Source of the DNA: Dipylidium caninum | Lineage: Eukaryota > Platyhelminthes > Cestoda > Cyclophyllidea > Dipylidiidae | Length of the DNA: 64,000 bases | Reading direction: 5' to 3' | Assembly: GCA_017562135.1 (NCBI GenBank) | Contig: QEYB01001214.1 | Span: 97,762 to 161,761, forward strand | Shown: piece after piece, positions 51,172-59,276 of the stretch | Layout: the number at the start of each line of letters is the position of its first letter | Position numbering within the stretch: position 1 is the stretch's first letter | Made by a program: the position numbers and the translations under genes | The notes under the pieces: generated by a model | What the model saw: the letters and a program-made list of their open reading frames with translations, nothing else | The model's database searches: none | What the model was told of the DNA's origin: nothing

Positions 51172-51814
51172 GAGAGGGTAGAAAGACCAAGACAAAATTG
51201 AATTTCCAGCCTGCTAGACTTCTTTAAATCTGCTCACAAAAGGAAAAAAACATTCCGAGGAAATGTTGCCCACTGAATTGTCAGTCTACGCACACGCTGT
51301 CCATGGGTGAGCTCTGAGCCAAGTTCTACACGTTCAGACAAATGGTGGCGTGCAACAGTTGGGAAATGCGCAACTTGGCAGAATCCCCGAATGCTCCACC
51401 TCACTAATTTCCGGTGGCCCAGGTAATAATTGTCAAGTGTCGTTACTCAGACGAATGACGAACTTGCAAAACTAAGAAACGGGTGTGGAATATGAGTTGG
51501 AAACATTTACTATATTCCGTCGTGCGCAATTCCGTTGGCGTCTGCGACCTTCTGTCAAAGATTGGTCAAGTCATGTGCGCCTTTTGAAAAGAATCGCCAG
51601 TTGTAGAGTTAATAAACCCTTCGAAGTCTTATTATAATAGCATTTGGTTGTTGTATTTCTTTCCTGTAAAAATAACGCGCAATTGCGAAAGAAGATGGCA
51701 ATTGGTTAGGTGGAATATCGCGTGAACATTGGGAATGTGGCAAAATTATCATACCGTAGAGAAGTCATTTAATTTGTTATCAGGAAGTGACGCTTTATAT
51801 GATCGCTTTTTAGC
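51172..51814 (-). repeat. Right half of the 643-bp inverted repeat
   Basis: This is the reverse complement of 47,977-48,620 with only scattered substitutions and indels. The two halves are 2.55 kb apart and enclose exons 8-11. It includes the 5' end of family B copy 3 from about 51,464 onward. Confidence 0.93.
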
Positions 51815-52619
51815 CTTGTCGGTCTTTCTTTATAAGTTTCTCATGAATGACACCAAATTCAGGCATGGCAGTGGGACTCCGCCGCTGTTATGATTTTGCG
51901 TGATGGTTGTAGGAAAGAATAATTGGTGACACTCCGTGGACTTTTCACCACAATGCATTGTTTCTGTTTGAAATTCCTACTTAGGCATGTTTCCTGAGGC
52001 TGTATTTTTATCTACCCATTTGCTCAATCGTTTCGGTTATCCTACAAAGTCCACGCTTCATAAGAAGAGATAATTTAGCGCAAAAATGACGGCAATTGCG
52101 TATTGCGAAGGAAGCAACGAAGATGTGCACTTCCTCTCGACCTCTCTCGACCTTTTCCAGTTTGCCTCACTTCCGACGAGTTGGCGCATTTGAGTCCACT
52201 TTTTCACTACCATTTACTGTACGCAGTCGTCTTGAAACAGCTCTATGCCGCCTATTTCCTAGTTTAGACCCAAGTTCTCGAATAACTGCTTGTCTGTGTG
52301 TCGATCAGTTTCAACAGTCGTCGTCCTTTATTTCTTACTCGTTACCACAACAAACTGGTGGTCTTTCCCAGGCGCATTGTCGAATACTCAAACTTCACAG
52401 ACGCAATTTTTGGAACTAACAGCGAAACTTGAGCTGCCCAGTGATTCAGTTTAAGCTCGTACAATGGGAGATTTAAATTGCATTCTGCTTTCACATGGCT
52501 TCGACGAATAATAAAATAAAAATGGGACGTAAACACGGGAAAAGGTTAAGAAATGAGTAAGAAAAATGCCGCAGGTGAACGCCAACTGCCACAAAACACC
52601 CGTTTCATGGTCTCCAATC
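51464..52619 (+). mobile_element. Family B DNA-transposon-like element, copy 3
   Basis: The element is about 1.16 kb, with inverted termini (actaagaaacgggtgtgg at the left; cacccgtttcatggtctcca at the right). The first 350 bp belong to the near-identical inverted repeat. The rest matches copies 1 and 2 only moderately (gaagcaacgaagatg, caacagtcgtcgtcctt and cagcgaaactt blocks). No intact transposase frame is seen. Confidence 0.6.
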
Positions 52620-53476
52620 AAGTATTTTTAGTCAAAGGAAAAATTTCTAATTCCTAAAACAATGACTGTCCGAAGAAGCCATCAGCTACTCCTCCGTTTA
52701 CATTTGTTTTAACGCAATGATCAAATGTGCAGACATTTTTAGGACAGTTCAAAATCAGACTACGAAGTGATATTACTTGAGGACTGTCTTGCCCCGCTAG
52801 TTCATTTACTAAAAGCGATGTGGCTTCCTTTTTTTGGAAACCTCTAGAGCCTGTGAAGAAGGTCAGTCGAAGAGGACACACCTTATCTCTGTGACAGCCC
52901 TCAGCCCACTTTGACATTATTTTCGTCTAAATCTTAAAAAACTCCCTTCGAATGGAGGACCTTCGGGTGGTCCTAAACATTATTACCAACCGATGGTATC
53001 GTGAGTATAAAACCCGCGCACAGACAGGGCAGCAGTTACGCACGGGCAGAATCAAAGACGCACACTCACAGGAAGCTGAAACTATTCCACGGTGAATATG
53101 CTTTTGCCATTCATGTTCACGTGGCGGAACTCGAAGGAGTCATGAGATTTAGTTATTGCTTGAAATGACACATGGTTTGCATCCAAATGAAAGAATTTTA
53201 GTCAATATAAAATTAAGAAAGGAAAAAGAGACGCGTATTAAGACTAGGAGCAGCAGGTCAACCTAAATTCTTACTTAATTCACTGCTGTAAACTTGCGCT
53301 TCCCCGTCATTCTTCATTTCTAGCAAACGGGAAATGTACCGGGGTAATACTAGCCATATGTTTCTTTTCACCACCTCATTTAGGTTCACGACAGAATGCC
53401 TCAAACGTGGAACAAGTATAGTTCCCTGACAAGGACCGGTTCGAGAGATGCGGAAGTCCTCTGAGCCTTCAGCAAG

Positions 53477-53602
53477 AAAAACCTCTGCACAGCCACGACT
53501 ACTGCGGGTGTGCTGATGTCACCATTGCATGAAATTGACGAGGCATCGGAAGAGACCAAACCTCCCGGTCACTGGGCCGCAGTAAAACTTGCACCGGACA
53601 TG
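53477..53602 (+). CDS. Probable protocadherin exon 12: acidic tail segment
   Basis: The frame runs into a strong donor (gacatg|gtaagt) and ends ...MSPLHEIDEASEETKPPGHW, then AAVKLAPDM, a plausible cytoplasmic-tail peptide. An in-frame stop at 53,462-53,464 limits the exon's 5' end. Only the acceptor ttcagcaag (ending 53,476) keeps phase 0 with exon 11; a better-looking AG four bases upstream would not. The donor is well supported and the 5' edge is not. Confidence 0.55.
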
Positions 53603-53719
53603 GTAAGTTTGTGCAAAACAAGTAAATGGGCACGGAGGGGAAAGTGATCAGAGAGGTGGACTGTTACCAGTCTACTGATGCAATATGAGTATAAAGATTT
53701 CCCCCATCAGAACTTTCAG

Positions 53720-53944
53720 GGTAACAACTCTTCACACATCGCGCTACCGGTGACCCTCCTCCCCGCAGTTTGTTTGCGCTCCCCGGCGACCAGTGTAGTG
53801 ACGGCAAATAACCCCTTCTCTCCCATCACTGCTGTCTCCGGCTGCGACCGCCACCACCTTCCAGCCTACGGGAGTGGGAAGGAGGAGAATAGAAGTGCAA
53901 CTAGCCGAGCACGCCTCAGACTCAGGGCAGGGCGCCAGCAATGA
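53720..53944 (+). CDS. Probable last protocadherin exon (exon 13)
   Basis: The acceptor agaactttcag is followed by a phase-0 frame, GNNSSHIALP... RSPATSVVTANNPFSPITAV, and then a TGA at 53,942-53,944. It is the only frame that joins exon 12 without a stop. Around 53,880-53,994 another frame reads like tail sequence (VQLAEHASDSGQGASNEDLQ) and runs into a good donor (gtgagt at 53,996). A one-base assembly error could therefore mean that the gene continues to a further exon at about 54,147-54,280. Confidence 0.45.
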   Translation, partial: GNNSSHIALPVTLLPAVCLRSPATSVVTANNPFSPITAVSGCDRHHLPAYGSGKEENRSATSRARLRLRAGRQQ

Positions 53945-54146
53945 AGACTTGCAGTCCCAATCGCAGGCTCCACCTATAATTAATCTATTACAACGTGAGT
54001 TGTCTCTCACTTCAAGCCAAAAAACGAGACATTTAATAAGGAATGAGGGATGGAGAGCCCTTCTGGATTTATCAAGTAGTGGACAACACTAATTTATTGA
54101 ACCTACTCAAGTTCTGTTCAAGTATATTGATGGTAATATTCTTCAG

Positions 54147-54300
54147 TCCCTGCGAATTCGGTGAGGAGGACGCATGGAAACGAGCGGTGGGAGAAGCTCT
54201 TGCAATGATGACATTGTCGACTGCGAGCCGCTACAATCCATACAAGCCCATCAAGGAGCTGTGCGGATGGCCATGAGAAGCAAAACTGTGTGCACCTGAA
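54147..54300 (+). other. Alternative 3' end of the protocadherin gene
   Basis: An acceptor (atattcttcag, ending 54,146) precedes several short frames. The frame in phase with the donor at 53,996 stops after about 20 codons. Another frame reads SCNDDIVDCEPLQSIQAHQG and stops at about 54,298. The right-arm copy of this segment (63,865-64,000) differs by indels, so the true frame cannot be settled from this sequence. Confidence 0.25.
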
Positions 54301-55185
54301 TGCCACGGTCATTCCAGACCTCGTCAACATTGTGCATCGCCGTCTCCCCGCCTGCTAGATGCCACATCCCCTCCACAAACGACACTACTGAACCGGTCTA
54401 ATTAGCGTCGTTATTTTGTAAACCGCAACATTTCAGACTCCTGGAGAGACGCCACACGGGCTGTACAAATGTTTTACAAAAAAAAATCACCACGCACCCC
54501 TCGTCCTGCTTCACACTCCCATTCCCCCAGCCAAACTTTGCCCCCTACCTTTTTGCTGTCCTCTTGGTGTATTTCTACGTCTGAATCGGTGTCTTTTTCC
54601 TGCGAATACATAATGATCTCTCTTTGTTAGTCTGAGTTTGAGTACCATGGATCTATTCGATCCATGACTGGGAGACAATCACCGGTTTGCATTGAGTTCC
54701 AAATAACACTGGCGAAACATTAAGTTCTTCCATAATTTGCTACAAAATGCATTTCAGTGGTGTTACAATAATGCACCCCCCCCCCCCCACCTCGCACATT
54801 TCCTGTCGGAAGTAATAAGTGCGTATAATTATACATCCCGAAAGTACCGTAAGTAGCTGACCTGTTCCGAGGTCCATTAGTTATCAACACAAAAATTATC
54901 TCCATTAGTGTTGAAAAATGAAATTACTGATAGTTATTCTAAAAAAAAAATACGGGTAGTTAGGAAGAGGTCTCACTCGAATGTGAAAGCCTATGATGAA
55001 GTTTTTTGAATGCCAAGCAGAAATTCAATGTGGCAAAGAATTGGCCAGAAAAATAATAAATTAAGGATCTGTAAACGTCCATAATTACTAAGAGTGTTCT
55101 TACCTATTCACGTAAAATGTTACCTAATTTAGCTGATCACAGAAAAGTAAATACTCTAATGTACCAAAGTAATTGGATCTTAACG

Positions 55186-55192
55186 GTTTATT
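55186..55192 (-). terminator. Possible poly(A) signal of eIF3h
   Basis: AATAAA is read on the minus strand about 340 nt downstream of the eIF3h stop codon, and the corresponding CAATAAACG is present in the right arm. Position and sequence fit a polyadenylation signal, but such hexamers are common in AT-rich DNA. Confidence 0.3.
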
Positions 55193-55527
55193 GACATGAA
55201 AAGATTCCACCTTATGATCGAGCATTAGCTTTTCCGAGGGACTAAAGTCATGATAGGCAACCGCGAAACTAAATTAGTGGTATGAGCCATGAAATTTAGA
55301 TGCCAGGAAGTATAGCGCCCGTAGCGAAATATAATGACAAGTTCTGAAAACCCAGAAAGCCGATACACGGAAGTGATATCCAGATTTGAAGCTCAAAATT
55401 TACATAAGGTAAACGTACCATGAAGTCCCGCAACAGTGAGGACTACTAAACGGTGGCCAAAATCAAGAGTCGCAAAACATTCACAAATACACATATTCCA
55501 ATCACACGATTAGAATATAGACAAAAG

Positions 55528-55707
55528 TTACTCGGAGTCAGCTACATCAGAAACTCCAGATCTGTATTGATGAATGGCCTCAGCGAGCATAAGTTTCCCT
55601 ACAGTCTGTCCCGCTAGTTGGGCGATACCTGAGGAGTAAAGGTCAGCTTGACAGGATGCCAGAGCAGTTTCCAACCGCATTGGTGCCAATTCCTTAATCC
55701 TTTGTTC
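55528..55707 (-). CDS. EIF3H: eIF3h last exon (left arm)
   Basis: 59 codons plus TAA. The acceptor is cctgtag. EQRIKELAPMRLETALASCQ leads to the family's C-terminal signature LAGQTVGKLMLAEAIHQY. Phase 0 matches the preceding exon. The frame is intact. Confidence 0.9.
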   Translation of the reverse strand, partial: EQRIKELAPMRLETALASCQADLYSSGIAQLAGQTVGKLMLAEAIHQYRSGVSDVADSE

Positions 55708-55789
55708 CTACAGGTTTAAAATAATAAAGGACTTCACGAAAGCTGCCGGAAACTCAAAGCGCAAAATTAATTAAGCTGAAAGGATGTAC

Positions 55790-56093
55790 CCTGGAGACAG
55801 CTAAAGCCCCCAACTTGAGTAGAGTCCGCTGATAGTTGTATTGGAGTTCACAGATATTATCCAGGCGTTGAATGAGGGACCGCAGTTGCTGCTCCAAATC
55901 ACTGGCCATGCTTAAATGGAGGCCCGAGAAACTATTACGGGATTTAATCTGAGTCGTGTCGGTAACCTTCTCATCGGACTGGTCCACCATATCTTTTAAA
56001 AGAATGCGGGCGAGTGTAGAGTTTTCCACACTAGTTGGCAGCTCCTCCAGTAATCGAGTAAAAATTGGTTTTCCCATTATGCAAAGATAGGTC
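55790..56093 (-). CDS. EIF3H: eIF3h penultimate exon (left arm)
   Basis: 304 nt, from acceptor ttttgcgcag to donor gtacat, one uninterrupted frame of about 101 codons. GKPIFTRLLEELPTSVENS and MASDLEQQLRSLIQRLDNIC match the post-MPN helices of eIF3h (the human EEVPIVIKNSHL region and the following coiled segment). It ends phase 0. Confidence 0.9.
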
Positions 56094-56297
56094 CTGCGCA
56101 AAATAATGTTTTAAAACAATAAGGCTCGATCGGGTTTGCCGAAGAGGAGAGTGTACATTACAGAACAACTTCAAAGCTACGGGTAACAGTTACATCATTA
56201 AACTTAACCCTATTAAGTGAAAATTTGATGACTCAAACTTCAATGCTCGAACTTATTTTAATTGGATTTCATGAAAACAGCAACAGGATAACTCACA

Positions 56298-56322
56298 CAT
56301 TCCCCATGAGATCTCAGGACTC
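56298..56322 (-). CDS. EIF3H: Possible eIF3h micro-exon (left arm)
   Basis: Between a T-rich acceptor (tttattttttttag) and a donor (gtgagt) lies a segment of about 23-25 nt reading SPEISWG. This is reminiscent of human eIF3h 'SPEALKKANI' at this point. It is also conserved in the right arm (about 61,871-61,895). The exact phase cannot be fixed because neighbouring homopolymers differ between arms. Confidence 0.4.
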
Positions 56323-56390
56323 TAAAAAAATAAAGGGAAGATGTTACATCCCACATTTGAAATAAATGAAAAGTTGATAAAAACAGCTAC

Positions 56391-56639
56391 TTTTGAGTTT
56401 CCTATTAAACGCAAACGCTCTCTGTTTCAAGCATGGCATCATAGATAACTTTTGATAACCGGTAAGACTTGAGACCTTGCTGACCCCGAGTCGCACACGA
56501 AGGATCAATAGGTAAGCAAAAACGGCTTCAGAAAACAAGTGCTTGATATTGGAAACAGAGTCTCAAGAAGGGAGCGGGTCAGAAATGAGCATCCGTAACC
56601 ACCGAGGTAATACCCGACGCTGAGGTAGTCAGAATTAAT
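56391..56639 (-). CDS. EIF3H: eIF3h exon 2 (left arm, frameshifted)
   Basis: From acceptor ttcatctag to a GT donor, about 249 nt. The homologous right-arm exon reads NSDYLSVGYYLGGYGCSFLT and QYQALVSEAVLLTYD, the MPN core of eIF3h. In this arm an extra T in a T-run and another indel break the frame after SEAV. The 3' part (AFAFNRKLK) is legible in another frame. Confidence 0.75.
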
Positions 56640-56662
56640 CTAGATGAAAAAAAAATAAGAAC
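56640..56662 (-). other. eIF3h micro-intron (about 23 nt)
   Basis: On the minus strand the segment reads gttcttattttttttt...catctag between ...MREARHF and ...NSDYLSVGYY, which are contiguous in the family alignment. The right arm has an equivalent gap of about 24 nt. Homopolymer uncertainty leaves the length within a base or two. Confidence 0.6.
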
Positions 56663-56922
56663 AAAAATGTCTTGCCTCACGCATCTCTCTCATCATATAT
56701 ATTCATATGCGTTAAGTGCATCATGTCCGCCTGGTCATCATCAAGGATTTTCGGCAAAGAAAAACAGTTCGTGAATCTCGAGGGTATTACCCACAGCCAA
56801 CCCCAGGAGGACACCGTTCACATGTTCTGTAGCAAGAAAGTGTTTCTTCTTCGCAATGTTTGATAAATCTTTAAGAGAACCAGGCCAGAAACCTTAACAG
56901 ATGAGACTTGCTGGGTGTCCAT
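56663..56922 (-). CDS. EIF3H: eIF3h first coding exon (left arm, frameshifted)
   Basis: The ATG at 56,922 starts MDTQQVSSVKVSGLVLLKI, with the MPN N-terminus aligned to human VQIDGLVVLKIIKHY. The open frame continues upstream 26 codons without an earlier conserved start. One extra T after LLKI shifts the frame in this arm; the right arm is correct at that base but has other indels nearby. Downstream residues such as GVLLGLAVGN and ARH are legible in shifted frames. Confidence 0.78.
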
Positions 56923-57000
56923 AATAAACCTCGAGGCGCCGCACAACAGGCCTACTAGCCAGTCAGCACTAATACGCTCACCGCTGTTAGGACAAATCAA

Positions 57001-58950
57001 TTGGTCGAAATAACGTAGGTCATGAAAAGGCCAAAACTGGTTTGTTAGAATTATTTAAGAATACATGGGTTAATTCATTTGAATGCTGATTTAATGAAAA
57101 CATATATTTTATACGCGTAATTTGGCTTAAGATAGTTTGAACGAAAAGAATCCATGTTGGTTGCTGTGAGCATTTATTCGGCTAAAAAAATTTAAGCAGG
57201 ACACGATGGTACGCGTCATCTGCCAAAACTTGTACCGCGCTTAACCCTAATGCAAGACGAACCACCAGTGTTAGTTGATACGGGGTCCCGCCTCTTGAGA
57301 CTCACCCATGGTAAAAAGGGTTTCCGAGATACTCAAATTTACTAGTTAATTACAGCAATTGGATTGAATGAGAAAGAAAACCCAGGCAGCATATAATTCT
57401 TGCCTATTAAACAAATGAACTAAGGACAACGAAGCTAGAGTAATGATAATGGTTTATGTACAAAATTCATATGAAGGCTACGAACGGCACGGCAGCGCCT
57501 CAGAGAGAGGCGGATCAGTACAGGTGGTGTTTACTCCCCAACTCCTTTATAGCTGCAACGCTGCATGATATTGTCTAAATAGGTCTTTTGCGAATAACTT
57601 AAATGAATATGGAAACGACTTGGGAATTTGACGACTGTCTTCAACGTTCTTGAAATTCCCTCTGCATTATTTATAGTCTTCCGTAATGAATGCACCACGG
57701 CAATTATTTTACCGTTCTCTGTATTACGTGGACCTGTTAGATTCCTGAGCCGCTACCGCACAATGAAAATAAATCGTAATCTACTTTCTATAATGCCTTT
57801 CCAATGAATATATTACTCAAGTGCGTTACATAATTAACAAGTATCATTGACCGATTAATCCGTTAAACGTTAATTTATGTTTTTCGGACCCCTTTTTCAA
57901 ATTACGATGACATTCTTCGATCCTGGAACAGTATTGCTAAATTCACTTTTGTTAATTGCCGATTATACGACGTAATCAATGAGAGTCGCGTAATGGACAC
58001 TTGTTTTCAGATTCTTTTTTTTTAATTCTGAAACTTTCATTTCATAATGTATCCTTCCTTGTAAACACAAATGGGTGGTAACTTCATTCAGACTCTTCCT
58101 TTTTGCCAATGTTTTAGAGCGACATTGAAAGGAGACGTTATTAAAAAACGCAAAAAATATTTCACATTTTTCTCCTTGAGGACGTTGGTGAAAACACGTA
58201 AAAAGGGTTGCTAGGCTTGCGACTGAAACTAAATCACGTGAGTAAACGTATGAACATTGGGCAAGAGCCCTAACTACATATTTTGCTATTAATTTAACCT
58301 CCTACACCTTCAAAAACACATCTTTTACCTTAGATAAGTATGCCATGGGACTCAATAGGATGAGAAAAGAGGTAAGCCAAGCATACACATTGCTGAATCG
58401 ACACGTTTATTGTGGAGTAGTAATACCGAAACTTTTTCGGCCAATTCATACGAGTTTCTCACATCCCTTGTTTAGATGAAATGGGTACCTTTGTTTGCTT
58501 AAATTCACAACCCTTGTCGGCAATAATATTTGCACTTGACTAAGGCGGTGGCCTTGAAATTATGGGGACATCTCAACAATGTTACCTAAAATTATCTTGT
58601 TTAATGCTATTTTTCATTCTCCTTTGACGTACCAGGCAATGACAAAGCAAACACATACAAAATCATTACCTAAGTTAATAATAATTTATTTTGAGAGTAG
58701 GTTTAGTATTTTGCGTGACGAAAAGCTGCTAGACAGAGAAGATTCCGGAAACTCGAGCGGAGAGCCAAAAAAACTCCGCGGCACCGGCAAAGGGACACTT
58801 AAAGCTTTCTTTTCAGAAGAGACTAGCTTTAGGCTTTGGTGCGCTTCAACTTAGCAGTTTGGTTTCTGGGTCATGCCATTCCTCTCTAACCATCGTTCTG
58901 CTTGAGCGGCAAATCTTTTCTCCACTTTGTTGGGGTGTTATGGTGTTTGG
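57001..58950. other. 5' flank of eIF3h, no clear gene
   Basis: AT-rich DNA upstream of the left-arm eIF3h, mirrored at 59,277-61,200. It presumably holds the eIF3h promoter. One GC-richer patch at 58,735-58,815 carries a short charged frame and is listed separately. No TATA box or other promoter element can be assigned with confidence. Confidence 0.45.
58711..58854 (+). other. Short charged frame, function unknown
   Basis: The plus strand reads RDEKLLDREDSGNSSGEPKK, then GTGKGTLKAFFSEE, before a stop at about 58,852. TLKAFF loosely resembles a PCNA-interacting (Q-x-x-L-x-x-F-F) peptide but lacks the Gln. The mirrored copy (about 59,375-59,500) has indels. It could be an exon of a gene divergent from eIF3h, or chance. 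Confidence 0.2.
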
Positions 58951-59276
58951 GCCCAAATGGACGAGGTCTGGGCGGAGTAACAGACCCGATTGTCGATGAT
59001 GTGGCCTAGAAAGGGAAGAGTTTGAGAATAAAGGGAATTTAATGGCGACTTTTGGGTCCCATTATTCTTCATACATTAAGAGGACCGGGCTAAGAAGTTT
59101 AATAATTAATTCACCTATGTAGGGATTTGGCCGAATACTCATTTACACATTTACATGAAATCTTTTCATAAAACAAGAGCAGGGAGAATTCGCCTCAATA
59201 ACTCGAAGTTTTTAGCCGTCGAACCAGAGTAGGTGGCGTTTTAAAAGGCGGGCCAGTGCGGAGGGCCCCGAGTCTT
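58951..59276. other. Spacer between palindrome arms
   Basis: About 326 bp of unique sequence in which I see no inverted symmetry and no gene. The arms lose similarity immediately after a shared ttatggtgtt stretch on each side. Confidence 0.8.

Larger units (their letters stand above)
50882..53476 (+). other. Protocadherin intron 11
   Basis: This intron is 2.6 kb. It contains the right half of the 643-bp inverted repeat and family B copy 3. No nested gene is supported. Confidence 0.65.
23207..53944 (+). other. Protocadherin gene, whole span
   Basis: This gene encodes a single-pass adhesion receptor of the cadherin superfamily, expected at the plasma membrane for calcium-dependent cell-cell contact. 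Joining the exons below gives about 1,242 residues: signal peptide (1-25), EC1 to about 154, EC2 to 281, EC3 to 386, EC4 to 517, EC5 to 619, EC6 to 728, EC7 to about 905, transmembrane helix about 946-972, then the tail. The calcium-linker motifs are DMDDNPP (148), DTNDNEP (275), DVNDEAP (380), DINDNPP (511), DQNDNPP (613) and DENDNDP (722). EC7 ends in the degenerate VEDIPP. Phases agree at every junction through exon 11. Seven EC repeats match the count in delta-1 protocadherins, but the tail has no CM1/CM2 motif I recognise, so I give no symbol. The 3' end is uncertain. Confidence 0.93.
55528..56922 (-). other. EIF3H: eIF3 subunit H gene, left-arm copy (whole span)
   Basis: eIF3h is a non-catalytic MPN-domain subunit of translation initiation factor 3 in the cytosol. 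The gene reads on the minus strand. An MPN start (VSGLVLLKI, then GVLLGLAVGNTLEI), the Y-x-S-x-G-Y-Y MPN core, QYQALVSEAV..LTYD, a LLEELP..VENS region and the C-terminal LAGQTVGKLMLAEAIHQY match human eIF3h in order. The last of these corresponds to FTAQNLGKLFMAQALQEY of the human protein. Expected length is about 330-350 residues and the exons account for nearly that. Exons 3 and 4 are intact, but exons 1 and 2 carry frame-breaking one-base indels in this arm. These are absent or differently placed in the other arm, pointing to sequence error rather than decay. Confidence 0.88.
54197..58950. repeat. Left arm of the giant palindrome
   Basis: About 4.75 kb whose reverse complement is found at 59,277-64,000. 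Anchor matches: 54,240-54,340 with 63,860-63,965; 56,680-56,960 with 61,240-61,510; 58,564-58,600 with 59,615-59,650; and 58,925-58,950 with 59,277-59,300. The arms differ by frequent, mostly one-base indels and homopolymer lengths (for example 13 C at 54,776 against 10 G at 63,406). Confidence 0.95.
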
